From contig NZ_AZES01000029.1 in NCBI RefSeq assembly GCF_001434985.1, positions 47,963 through 111,962 of the forward strand: a stretch of DNA of 64,000 bases. Direction: 5' to 3'. The number at the start of each line of letters is the position of its first letter. Within the stretch, counting starts at the first letter, position 1. The stretch comes from Companilactobacillus paralimentarius DSM 13238 = JCM 10415 (GTDB taxonomy: Bacteria > Bacillota > Bacilli > Lactobacillales > Lactobacillaceae). This document shows positions 29,181 through 40,097 of the stretch, one piece after another. The position numbers and the translations under genes are program-made. The notes below the pieces were generated by a model that ran no database searches, was not told the origin of the DNA, and was given only the letters and a program-made list of their open reading frames with translations.

Positions 29181-29213
29181 AAAAAAATGCCTAAATAGAT
29201 TAGGCATTTTTTT
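29181..29213. terminator. bidirectional terminator between scrA and MFS gene
   Basis: ATGCCTAA/TTAGGCAT with seven A before and seven T after. The MFS stop codon is inside the stem. Confidence 0.88.
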
Positions 29214-30405
29214 GTGGCTTTTTAAATTGTGTAAACAACAATGCTACTAAAATGGCTGTAATCAATCCATTGACCAAATATAGTATCCGATAATCGACAA
29301 CTGCAAAAGCAGAGCTGTAAATCAAGACACCAATTGGATTCAAAATTTGGACCATAGTGTACATCAAAGTATTGACCCGTCCTAAGGCTTTTTCAGGAAT
29401 AACTTCTTGCACATACGTAAAGACTGGAGGATCAGAAATTGCTCCAACAAAACCAGAAATGAATTCGATCACAACAAAGATTACCAGTGTATATTGTGAG
29501 GCAAATTTAATTAAGAAAACTAGTAAAAGAAGTTCAAATACTGATATCCAATAAGTTACCCTTTCAAATTTGAAGACATCCTTAATTTCAACAATCGTAA
29601 TAACAATTCCGCCTAAGAACACCCCAAATGACAAAATACCTTGAACATTACCACTAACAACAGTTGAGTACTTGAGAATATGAATCAAAACATAAGGAAT
29701 CCCAATTTGTAGAGAAATGCCAGCTAAATTCAATACCATTGCAATTACAGTCAAAATAATTAATTGTGGTTGACCCTTTAGGACTTTAACTAAATCAGCC
29801 TTCTCATCATCACCGGTGGCCGTCTTTTCAACCGTCACTTGATTGAAATGAGTACTCCAAGTAACCAATAGAGTCAGACACTCCGTAAAAATTTCTACCA
29901 AAATAATCCACGTGAACGGTACAACTCCAAACAGAAAACCTGCTAAAGGTGCAGCGACAATACTTGCCATAGATACACCCGTTGTCTGAATTGAATTGAG
30001 ACGCTGAATAGATTTTTTACTAACAATTTGAGGTGTTGAAGATAAGTAAGTAATGGAAAATAATCGGCCAAAAATATTCATGGCACAAACGACCACGATA
30101 GCCGTATATAAAATATTGTTTCCCATTGAATACACCAATAAATATAGTAATAACGAAGCTATCAACAATGCTTCAGAAATCAAAGTCAGTCGTTTATGAG
30201 AATATTTATCAATTATCTTTCCAATGATAGGTGCCAAAGCTAGTCCAACGATTGGACCAATAAATAAGCTAGTACCATAGCCTAAAGCCGAACCAGTTAC
30301 TTTCAATAGTTTCAAAGACAATGAGAATGAAAAAATAGTTTCTCCTAAAGCATTGATAACTGAAGTACTTCCAGCCTTGATCAATTGTAGATTATCTTGT
30401 TTCAT
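29200..30405 (-). CDS. MFS transporter (DHA3-like)
   Basis: About 401 residues with 12 predicted membrane segments. The frame is open to 30450, but the ATG at 30405 (MKQDNLQLIKAG) has AGGGATG at a good distance. GTSLFIGPIVGLALAPIIGKIIDKYSHKR contains the loop 2-3 MFS motif. DHA3-type proteins mostly export drugs or macrolides; the substrate here is unknown. It stands alone. Confidence 0.85.
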   Translation of the reverse strand: MKQDNLQLIKAGSTSVINALGETIFSFSLSLKLLKVTGSALGYGTSLFIGPIVGLALAPIIGKIIDKYSHKRLTLISEALLIASLLLYLLVYSMGNNILYTAIVVVCAMNIFGRLFSITYLSSTPQIVSKKSIQRLNSIQTTGVSMASIVAAPLAGFLFGVVPFTWIILVEIFTECLTLLVTWSTHFNQVTVEKTATGDDEKADLVKVLKGQPQLIILTVIAMVLNLAGISLQIGIPYVLIHILKYSTVVSGNVQGILSFGVFLGGIVITIVEIKDVFKFERVTYWISVFELLLLVFLIKFASQYTLVIFVVIEFISGFVGAISDPPVFTYVQEVIPEKALGRVNTLMYTMVQILNPIGVLIYSSAFAVVDYRILYLVNGLITAILVALLFTQFKKPQKNA

Positions 30406-30540
30406 AATAGTCATCCCTAACTTGATTGAACAAGTTATAGCACATAGCAAGATAAAAAAAGCATTCTCCTTTCAAGCGGTCATCTAACTTGCCTATCAGG
30501 TAAAAACGTTCTATTGAAGGTTGTAAAAATCTAAGTAATA

Positions 30541-30612
30541 AATAAGAGTAGCTTCTATTAAGAAATTCAAGACTATATATCTTGAACACCTAATGGAAGC
30601 TACTCTTTTAAT
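30541..30612. repeat. long-hairpin intergenic repeat (family with 58678-58750)
   Basis: The arms AGAGTAGCTTC and GAAGCTACTCT continue inward through TATTAAG and TCAAGA pairings to give a stem of about 27 imperfect pairs around a short AT loop. The second copy at 58678-58750 keeps the same inner sequence with different outer bases that still pair. It may act as a terminator for the VOC gene; the T-run is weak. Confidence 0.6.
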
Positions 30613-30705
30613 GTAAAATTTCTATTTAATCATAACTAAAACTGAATAAGAACAACATACTAGTCCAGACCAATCGAACTTGTTGTGGAGGACAGCAGCT
30701 AAACA

Positions 30706-31059
30706 CTATTCTTCTCTAGCAACAACAAAATAATTACCTTCAGGATCTTGGAAGTTAAAAGTCAATACACCATTAACTTCAGAAACCTCACCTGCACTCA
30801 ACAAATCATCATGTAATTCATTGAAACGATTAGAAAAGAACATCAATGATGGTACTGTTTCATCTACTTCTGGTGAATAAATCCTGACATAATCCTTAGG
30901 AAAAATCGATAATTCAGTTTCCGCAGAGATTCCTACGATGACATTCTGGTAGCCACCATTTAAAGTCTGACGAGCCACTACTTTGGCTCCAAATTCTTCG
31001 ACCCAAAATTCTACATTCATATCAACGTCATCAACGTAAAGCATAATTCTAGTTTTCAT
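30706..31059 (-). CDS. VOC-family (glyoxalase/bleomycin-resistance fold) protein
   Basis: 117 residues starting at the ATG at 31059, which overlaps the last codons of the DegV gene; an AGGG site lies inside the degV end. It has the VOC beta-alpha-beta fold, beginning RIMLYVDDVDMNVEFWVEEFGA and ending TFNFQDPEGNYFVVA. The enzymatic role is unknown. Translational coupling to degV is clear from the 11-bp overlap. Confidence 0.82.
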   Translation of the reverse strand: MKTRIMLYVDDVDMNVEFWVEEFGAKVVARQTLNGGYQNVIVGISAETELSIFPKDYVRIYSPEVDETVPSLMFFSNRFNELHDDLLSAGEVSEVNGVLTFNFQDPEGNYFVVAREE

Positions 31060-31915
31060 CCAATAAATCCCTATCCCAGACAACACCCATAGTTTTTTCA
31101 CCAGTATGTACACTGATAGCTGGTCCTAAATGACTCGTTGAAACCTTGGCATCAGGGAAGTTAGTTTGAAAATCATTACTCCACTTCTCCAACATTTCAC
31201 GATTATTAGAATCAACTACTGTGATGTGTAACTTCCAATCTGGATGTTCATCTGTATATTTTTGTATCTCTAAGGCAATTACACGGAAAGCTCGATGCAT
31301 AGTTCTTTCCTTACCAATTGCAAAAATTTTACCATCTTTAAATGTCAATAATGGTTTAACATCCAACAAACTACCAATAATAGCGGAACGATTGCTTAAA
31401 CGACCAGTACGACTCAAGTGTTTCAAATCGTTAACGGCAAAATAAATATCGGTTGAGTCACGTAGCTCTTTCATTTTGGCAACAATTTTTTCAGGATCTT
31501 CTCCCTTTTGAGCCATTGAACCAGCTAACATAACTAAATCAGCTTCAGCAGCACTCGCAGCCATTGAATCAAATGGATAAACTTTAGCCTTATCATAATC
31601 TTTTACAAACATACGTAGGTTGTCCATAAATGAAGTAATTCCTAATGATAAGTGAATTGAGATAATTGTGTCATAACCTTCTGATACCAAACGATCATAA
31701 GCCTCTTGGATCTGTCCCATCGAAACTTGAGCTGTGGTTGGTAATTCTGGTTCATTACGCAAATAGTCGTAAAACTCTTGATCCGTTAATTCTTCTGTTT
31801 CCTTATATTGTTCATTCCCCAAAATAACCGTGATTGGCAAGACGGTGATGTTGTATTGCTTGATTTGCTCAGGTGTTAGGTACGATGCTGTATCAGTTAC
31901 AACTGCCGTTTTCAT
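31049..31915 (-). CDS. DegV-family fatty-acid-binding protein
   Basis: About 288 residues from the ATG at 31915 (MKTAVVTDTASYL), preceded by AGAGGAAA; the longer frame to 31966 lacks a site. DegV features are VTDTASYLTPEQ, TSQ-like residues in TTAQVSMGQ and the C-terminal HLGPAISVHTG. DegV/FakB-type proteins bind fatty acids for FakA phosphorylation; the exact ligand here is unknown. Confidence 0.9.
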   Translation of the reverse strand: MKTAVVTDTASYLTPEQIKQYNITVLPITVILGNEQYKETEELTDQEFYDYLRNEPELPTTAQVSMGQIQEAYDRLVSEGYDTIISIHLSLGITSFMDNLRMFVKDYDKAKVYPFDSMAASAAEADLVMLAGSMAQKGEDPEKIVAKMKELRDSTDIYFAVNDLKHLSRTGRLSNRSAIIGSLLDVKPLLTFKDGKIFAIGKERTMHRAFRVIALEIQKYTDEHPDWKLHITVVDSNNREMLEKWSNDFQTNFPDAKVSTSHLGPAISVHTGEKTMGVVWDRDLLDEN

Positions 31916-32006
31916 ATTTTTCCTCTTTTTCAAGTGACTTTGTATCCATGCATATAATAATAACATTTTATTATATTTTTTAAATCTATAGGGTTGTTTT
32001 AGTTAT

Positions 32007-32021
32007 TCGAAAGCGCTATCA
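32007..32021 (+). promoter_or_regulatory. cre upstream of galK
   Basis: TTCGAAAGCGCTATCA region: one mismatch to WTGNAANCGNWNNCW (C for T at position 2). It lies 40-55 bp before the galK start, fitting catabolite repression of galactose use. Confidence 0.6.
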
Positions 32022-32060
32022 TCTTTGTTAAGTAAACATTTACTAAATGGAGGACCAATC

Positions 32061-33244
32061 ATGAATACTAACGAAATATTACAAGGATTTGCCAATAAAT
32101 TTAACCAATCAGCTGAAAAATTATTCTTTTCACCTGGTCGTATCAATTTAATTGGTGAACACACTGATTATAATGGAGGAAATGTTTTCCCCTGTGCTAT
32201 CAGCTTAGGAACATACGCCGCTTATGGCAAACGTGATGACAATACTGTTCAAATGTTTTCCGAGAACTTACCTGACAAAGGTATCATTTCCTTCTCACTT
32301 GACGATCTTAAATTTAACAAAGAGGATGATTGGGCCAACTACCCTAAAGGGATGATCTATTTTATTACTAAAACTGGTTATAAATTAGACCATGGTTTCA
32401 ATCTTTATATCCACGGTAATTTACCTGATGGTGCTGGTTTATCATCTTCCGCCTCGATTGAATTACTAATGGGAACAATCCTCAAAGATGTCTTCTCACT
32501 TGATATTAACCAACTTGATTTAGTAAAAATGGGACAAAAAGATGAAAACGACTTTATCGGTGTCAACTCAGGAATTATGGATCAATTTGCTGTCGGTATG
32601 GGTAAAGAAAATCAAGCCATCCTACTAGACACTAATACAATGGAATATCATTACGCCCCAGTTGAGTTAGGTAATAACGTTATCGTAATCATGAATACTA
32701 ACAAACACCGTACTTTAGCCGATTCTAAATACAATGAACGTCGTAGTCAATGTGAAGCGGCTTTGAAACTACTTCAAACTAAATTAGATATTAACTCACT
32801 AGGTGAACTATCAATTGATGATTTCGATCGTAACTCATATTTGATCAATGATGATGTTTTAATCCGTCGTGCTCGTCATGCTGTTTTTGAAAATCAAAGA
32901 ACTCTTAAAGCAATCAATTATCTTAAAGAAAACAATCTTGAAGAATTTGGCAAACTAGTCAATGCTTCTCATATTTCACTACATTACGATTATGAGGTAA
33001 CTGGTAAAGAACTCGATACCCTAATTGCTACTGCTTGGAAACAAGAAGGTGTGCTCGGAGCCCGCATGGTTGGCGCTGGTTTCGGTGGTTGTGCTATTGC
33101 TATTGTTGACAAAGACAAGGTTGATACCTTCAAGGAAAATGTCGGTCAAATTTATCAAAGAGAAATTGGTTATGCTGCCGACTTTTACATTGCTGAAATT
33201 GCTGATGGACCTAGAGAAATTGCTATAACAGAGGTGGAAAAATA

Positions 33245-33245
<1 letters not shown>
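32061..33245 (+). CDS. galK: galactokinase
   Basis: 394 residues from the ATG at 32061, which follows TGGAGGA; the longer frame to 32025 is rejected. GHMP-kinase motifs are [15 protein letters not shown] (galactose signature, about 26-40), the phosphate loop GAGLSSSAS and a C-terminal [12 protein letters not shown]. It phosphorylates galactose in the Leloir pathway. It is first in galK-galT-galR and its stop overlaps the galT start. Confidence 0.96.
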
Positions 33246-35694
<2,449 letters not shown>

Positions 35695-35717
35695 ATAATG
35701 TTTTTCTGGAGGTAAAG

Positions 35718-36176
35718 ATGGATTACATTCACGACATTCGCCAAAAAGTTGGTCACGAACCAATTATCTTAAACTTTGCTGGAGGAATTCTAACCAACGA
35801 TAAAAACGAGGTTCTTTTGCAAAAACGTTCAGGTATGAATAAATGGGAACTTCCCGGTGGTGCCATGGAATACGGTGAAACAGTTGAAGGTACTTGTCGT
35901 CGTGAATTTCGAGAAGAAACTGGACTTGAAGTTACACTAAATACATTTTTCGGACTCTCCTCTAATCACATCCAACACTATCCTAATGGCGATGTTAACC
36001 AAACCATCGTAACCTTCTTTTTAGTCGACTATTGTAAAGGTGAACTCAACCCTAAGAATGGCGAAACCATAGATTTAAAATATTTCTCTAAAGAAAATTT
36101 ACCTGAAATATTCAATCGTCAACACACAAGATGTTTGCAGCACTATTTTAAGCACGATTTTCCATACTTCGAATAA
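35718..36176 (+). CDS. Nudix hydrolase
   Basis: 152 residues with an intact Nudix box (GGAMEYGETVEGTCRREFREETGLEV region, about 47-70). WELPGG precedes it and a pyrophosphohydrolase role follows. The substrate is undefined. TGGAGG precedes the ATG. It lies 23 bp after galR and may be read from that operon, but no functional link is visible. Confidence 0.9.
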   Translation: MDYIHDIRQKVGHEPIILNFAGGILTNDKNEVLLQKRSGMNKWELPGGAMEYGETVEGTCRREFREETGLEVTLNTFFGLSSNHIQHYPNGDVNQTIVTFFLVDYCKGELNPKNGETIDLKYFSKENLPEIFNRQHTRCLQHYFKHDFPYFE

Positions 36177-36250
36177 GCAAGCAATATAATTGTTAGAGCC
36201 TTAACTCCTACCTATAATTGAGACAATTCCATTTAAAGGAGATGCCAATT

Positions 36251-36484
36251 ATGATGGGATTAACTGGTTGCCACTTATTCGGTAACATGAATTTCATGGG
36301 TGGAGGATTCCTCTTTTATGGAATCATTACCTTATTGATCTTCATTGCGATTGTTTACTTATTTAATAATCATCAAAACAGTCATCAGCAAAATAGTGCG
36401 TTAGACATTTTGAATCGTAAGTACGCTCAAGGAAAAATCTCGGATGCCGACTATGCAAAGCGAAAAGAAAATTTAAAAAATTAA
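36251..36484 (+). CDS. small membrane protein with SHOCT domain
   Basis: 77 residues. I use the ATG at 36251, which follows AAAGGAG; the upstream in-frame start at 36218 lies before that site. There is one membrane segment (about 22-42), then a C-terminal SHOCT motif (LDILNRKYAQGKISDADYAKRK). SHOCT motifs mediate oligomerisation in many small membrane proteins. Function unknown. Confidence 0.78.
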   Translation: MMGLTGCHLFGNMNFMGGGFLFYGIITLLIFIAIVYLFNNHQNSHQQNSALDILNRKYAQGKISDADYAKRKENLKN

Positions 36485-36503
36485 AATAATTATTCAAAAA
36501 TTA

Positions 36504-36565
36504 AAGCATCATCTGTTTAGAGACGTTCTAATACGCCTATTCTAAATAGATGATGCTTGTTTTTA
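36504..36565 (+). terminator. terminator after the SHOCT gene
   Basis: AAGCATCATCT and AGATGATGCTT, with an inner TTAGA/TCTAA pairing, then a T-rich tail. Confidence 0.8.
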
Positions 36566-36709
36566 TTTTTAATTAAAAAAGATAATAAATAGAATGATTG
36601 AAGTGAACCCAATGAATTGGAGTTCATTTAATTAAAAAATTCCATTTGGTTATACAGAGTTAAAAATTTCAAAATACTGCAATTTTGCTTGATAATATTA
36701 GAAGCAAGC

Positions 36710-36891
36710 ATACAGTCGGTAGTAAAAAATCTGTGGGCCCTCAGTGGTGAAGTTATACTTAGCTTGCGTAGCAAGGTTAGTATAAGACCGAGCTTGGAGA
36801 TCCATGATTTCGCACAAAGTGCGGAATTATTAGCTCCAAGTCGTGTCCACCACGTTCCAGCGGCCCACAGATTTTTTGCGGACGACGACAT
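36710..36891. ncRNA. 182-nt conserved structured element, copy A
   Basis: Nearly the whole element folds. The outer GTCGGTAGTA pairs loosely with TGCGGACGAC. AAAAAATCTGTGGGCC pairs perfectly with GGCCCACAGATTTTTT. The inner hairpins are TTATACT/AGTATAA with CTTGC/GCAAG, CTTGGAG/CTCCAAG, and TTTCGCAC/GTGCGGAA, plus GTGGTG/CACCAC. Copy B (45986-46168) has the same length and compensatory changes. The strand and transcription are undetermined; there is no clear promoter or T-run. ORFs on both strands (for example 36628-36891 minus) lack ribosome-binding sites and I treat them as spurious. The family is not recognised. Confidence 0.6.
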
Positions 36892-36960
36892 ATTTCAACT
36901 ACATTAGTTAGTATTTAGTTACAATCAAATCAGATTTTTGGTGGAGGACAGAACTCTTCC

Positions 36961-37812
36961 TTATTTCTTCCACAAGAAGTTAATTAAAATCTTATCGACT
37001 TGCTTATTTTCATGTAGCTTGCTGTGAGCGGCCATCTTACCAACAATTTTCTTTTCCTGATAAGACTTAGCTCGCCCAGAAACCAAATATCTTAGTGATT
37101 GAGATGAAGCGTTAGTCACAGCCCCATCGGAATGAGTTCCATCATTTTTATCGCCAAAAATATTCAATACTCTCGTATTAGTAGGATAAACTTTTCTAAA
37201 CTTCAATAACTCCTGATAATACTGATTCATAGGCGTAGGTTTACCATTTTTATCTAGACTAATACGTCCAGGTTCATCATCTTCATCAATGATACCGTCA
37301 AAGTGACCAGCGATATCAACCACCTTATTAATTTTAGGCAATTTCTTGTTACTGTAATTATCCAAAATATAATAATTGATGGCCATATTTCCCATTGAGT
37401 GACCTACTAGATTAACCTTTTTAAATTTATAATCCTTTTGCAAAACCTCAATAACGTTTTTGGCCCATAGTCCAGCTGTATGATAGTTCAGCATCTTATT
37501 ATCATCATAGTTGACTTCAACAATTGGATTCTTAGCCTTCTTAGGAATAGAACCAATCATTTTAGCGTAGCCGTTGGGACTGACATTGATCCTCACAATT
37601 GTTCTTGTGACTCCTGCTTCCTTAGCAGCCTCAGTCATTTGAGTTTCAGCTCGATAACTACTTCCATAACCATGGAAAAAAATAGTTGGAATCGATTCTT
37701 GAACGTACTTTTTAGAATTTACTGCCTGTGCATGACAACTATAAGTGAAAAAACTAAAAACCACTAATATCATTGCCATTGCGGCCGAAAAAATAAACCT
37801 TTTCTTATTCAT
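36961..37812 (-). CDS. secreted alpha/beta hydrolase, DUF915 family
   Basis: 283 residues. A hydrophobic N-terminal signal of about 30 residues (cleavage after SCHAQA, possible lipid anchor via Cys) precedes an alpha/beta-hydrolase domain. FFHGYGSSYRAE is the oxyanion region, GHSMGNMA carries the nucleophile Ser, and the catalytic Asp and His are likely in FGDKNDGTHSDG and AAHSKLHE. DUF915 proteins are extracellular lipase-like hydrolases common in lactobacilli. Substrate unknown. Confidence 0.87.
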   Translation of the reverse strand: MNKKRFIFSAAMAMILVVFSFFTYSCHAQAVNSKKYVQESIPTIFFHGYGSSYRAETQMTEAAKEAGVTRTIVRINVSPNGYAKMIGSIPKKAKNPIVEVNYDDNKMLNYHTAGLWAKNVIEVLQKDYKFKKVNLVGHSMGNMAINYYILDNYSNKKLPKINKVVDIAGHFDGIIDEDDEPGRISLDKNGKPTPMNQYYQELLKFRKVYPTNTRVLNIFGDKNDGTHSDGAVTNASSQSLRYLVSGRAKSYQEKKIVGKMAAHSKLHENKQVDKILINFLWKK

Positions 37813-37887
37813 AATTTCTCCTCTCGCTTATAACCTATATTGTAGCCATTCTTGCATTAGTCGCGTAAAAAAAACACTTAAACTTGA

Positions 37888-37916
37888 TTGACACTTTCGA
37901 AATCATTAATTATGAT
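37888..37916 (+). promoter_or_regulatory. promoter of the branched-chain aminotransferase gene
   Basis: TTGACA at 37888-37893, 17-nt spacer, TATGAT at 37911-37916; close to the sigma-A consensus. Confidence 0.8.
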
Positions 37917-37966
37917 TAATCTAATCTATTTAATATTATTTTAATTTTAGTAAGGAGATTTTTATT

Positions 37967-38998
37967 ATGGCAAAAGCAGATCCATCAACAATTGATTGGA
38001 ACAACCTCGGTTTTAATTATATGGACTTACCTTATCGATTCATTGCCCACTATAAGAACGGTGCATGGCAAGATGCTGGCCTAACTGAAGACAGTACACT
38101 TCATATTAGTGAAGCTTCTACAGTTTTACACTATGGTCAAGCAGCTTTTGAAGGAATGAAAGCTTATCGCACCCCTGACAATCATATTCAACTATTTAGA
38201 CCCGATCGCAATGCTAGTCGAATGAAAGAATCGTGTGAAAGATTACTGATGCCTGTCTTTCCAGAAGATAAGTTTGTTGAGGCTGTAAAAGAAGTAGTTA
38301 AGGCTAATGCTGATTTTGTTCCTCCTTACGGAACTGGTGCCACACTTTATTTACGTCCTCTAATCATTGGAACTGGTGCCCAAATTGGTGTTCATGCTGC
38401 TCCTGAATATATCTTTACTATTTTTGCTATGCCAGTTGGTAATTATTTCAAGGGTGGACTTACTCCCGTTAACTTTACAACATCACAATATGACCGTGCA
38501 GCTCACAAGGGTACTGGTCAAAGTAAAGTTGGTGGAAATTACGCTGCCAGTCTCTATCCTGGTGATGAAGCTCATAAAAATGGTTTTGCGGATTGTGTTT
38601 ACCTTGATCCTATCAATCATGAAAAAATTGAAGAAGTTGGATCAGCCAATTTCTTTGGTATCACAAAGGATAATGTCTTCCTAACTCCTAAATCTCCATC
38701 TATTTTACCAAGTATTACTAAATACTCCCTACTCTGGTTAGCCAAGAACCGTTTAGGACTTGGAGCAGAAGAAGGCGACGTCTACATCGACCAATTAGAT
38801 AGATTCAAAGAAGCTGGCGCTTGTGGTACGGCCGCCGTCATCTCTCCTATTGGTGGTTTGGAACACGAAGGTAATCTGCATGTCTTCTATAGTGAAACAG
38901 AAGTTGGACCAATTACCAAGAAATTGTATGAAACTTTAACAGGAATCCAATTTGGAACCATTAAAGCTCCCGAAGGTTGGGTTCAAGTCGTAGAATAG
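37967..38998 (+). CDS. ilvE: branched-chain amino acid aminotransferase
   Basis: 343 residues of fold-type IV PLP enzymes (BCAT). HYGQAAFEGMKAYR lies near the start, the PLP Lys is in QSKVGGNYAAS and GACGTAAVIS in the C-terminal half. It transaminates Leu, Ile and Val. It is monocistronic with its own strong promoter and terminator. In lactobacilli it feeds aroma-compound formation. Confidence 0.95.
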   Translation: MAKADPSTIDWNNLGFNYMDLPYRFIAHYKNGAWQDAGLTEDSTLHISEASTVLHYGQAAFEGMKAYRTPDNHIQLFRPDRNASRMKESCERLLMPVFPEDKFVEAVKEVVKANADFVPPYGTGATLYLRPLIIGTGAQIGVHAAPEYIFTIFAMPVGNYFKGGLTPVNFTTSQYDRAAHKGTGQSKVGGNYAASLYPGDEAHKNGFADCVYLDPINHEKIEEVGSANFFGITKDNVFLTPKSPSILPSITKYSLLWLAKNRLGLGAEEGDVYIDQLDRFKEAGACGTAAVISPIGGLEHEGNLHVFYSETEVGPITKKLYETLTGIQFGTIKAPEGWVQVVE

Positions 38999-39000
38999 CA

Positions 39001-39034
39001 AAAAAGCTGTGATTGATGAAGTCACAGCTTTTTT
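39001..39034 (+). terminator. terminator of ilvE
   Basis: AAAAAGCTGTGA/TCACAGCTTTTT hairpin with T-run directly after the stop. Confidence 0.88.
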
Positions 39035-39430
39035 AATGGAATATTGTATGTTTGAGATTCTCAATATTAAAGTGCAGTATCGAAGGGTGAACTGTAACAT
39101 TAATATTGGAGCAAATTAGTACACTACTGGTAATTGGGGAAAACAGTGTTTTGATAGTACACATGTTACCTTCACTTATTATCCGAGGGTGATAATAAGT
39201 CAGAAGTTAGAACAATTATTTTGCTCTTTCGCATGTATCTATATTGTATAGTTAAGCTACCAGTAAGGAATCTACAAATTTATAAAATAGTTTTTCTATT
39301 ATTGAATTAAAATTCAAGCTAAATAATGGTATATTTTGTATTTTGCAGATAATTTTAAAATTTTACGATGAAAAATTAGCAACATGATAGAATATTACAG
39401 AACACACAATATAGAAAGAAGGATTTTTTA
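39035..39430 (+). other. gene-free region with several mutually exclusive pairings
   Basis: About 395 bp with no credible ORF. Visible pairings: GTGAA..GTAAC (39088-39099) with GTTAC..TTCAC (39164-39175); a perfect ACTTATTATC/GATAATAAGT hairpin (39174-39200); GAGCAAA (about 39109) with TTTTGCTC (about 39220); and TACTGGTA (about 39124) with TACCAGTA (about 39258). The last two cross each other, so they could be alternative or pseudoknotted. It lies upstream of the deoxyribosyltransferase gene. No known riboswitch class is recognised and there is no terminator before that gene. Confidence 0.35.
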
Positions 39431-39904
39431 ATGAAAATATATTTTGCCAATGGTCTCTTTGCTTTAGCTGACCGCATGTTTAATGAAGTCGTAGTTGATA
39501 AGATCAGAAAAATGGATTCTAATATTGAAGTTTATCTACCTCAAGAAAATGGTGACATCAATGACAAAATGAATTATGCCGACTCTATCAAAATTGCTCA
39601 AGAAGATAATAAAGAATTGTTATCTTCCGACTTAATTGTTGCAATTCTTGATGGTGACACAATGGATGACGGTGTGGCCTCTGAAATCGGTTTGGCATAT
39701 GGCAAAGAAATTCCCATTATTGGCGTCTATACTGATCTCCGGCAACACGGCGTCGAGAATCCTGAAAAGCTTAAGGCTGTAGGTTCCATCGGTGAGAATC
39801 CTTTCGCTTATATCAACAATTACACCATTGGTTTAATCAAAATGAACGGTATAGTTGTAAATAATATTGATAGCATGTTAGCAGAAATTCGCAAATATCT
39901 ATAA
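39431..39904 (+). CDS. nucleoside 2-deoxyribosyltransferase
   Basis: 157 residues, the family's usual size. The N-terminus reads MKIYFANGLF, with LIVAILDGDTMDDGVASEIGLAYG containing the nucleophile Glu in SEIG. It transfers 2-deoxyribose between nucleobases in salvage. It is preceded by GAAGGA and an unusual structured region. It stands alone on its strand. Confidence 0.9.
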   Translation: MKIYFANGLFALADRMFNEVVVDKIRKMDSNIEVYLPQENGDINDKMNYADSIKIAQEDNKELLSSDLIVAILDGDTMDDGVASEIGLAYGKEIPIIGVYTDLRQHGVENPEKLKAVGSIGENPFAYINNYTIGLIKMNGIVVNNIDSMLAEIRKYL

Positions 39905-39943
39905 TTTTATTGCAATATTTTGATATACAATTGTTTCATTTTA

Positions 39944-39960
39944 GTTACATTACCTTTACA
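39944..39960 (-). promoter_or_regulatory. WalR (YycF) box
   Basis: On the minus strand TGTAAA, five nt, TGTAAC exactly matches the WalR consensus TGTWAH-N5-TGTWAH. It lies about 140 bp before the secreted 3D-domain gene at 40098. WalR controls wall hydrolases in Firmicutes, so regulation of that gene is plausible although the box is in reverse orientation. Confidence 0.55.
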
Positions 39961-40097
39961 GTCCAATTATAACTAATTTACAGTTAAGTTATATTCAACA
40001 TTTGTTGGTCTAGACGTTATATTATTAATTCCGTTGAGAAAATAGTACACATTAAATAAAAACAAACACAGGATTCATTCGGGGGAATTATTTTATA

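Noticed and set aside
36628..36891. Minus-strand ORF through element A (and 45967-46173 through element B)
   Set aside because: No ribosome sites, open on both strands, and substitutions between copies preserve base pairs instead of codons.
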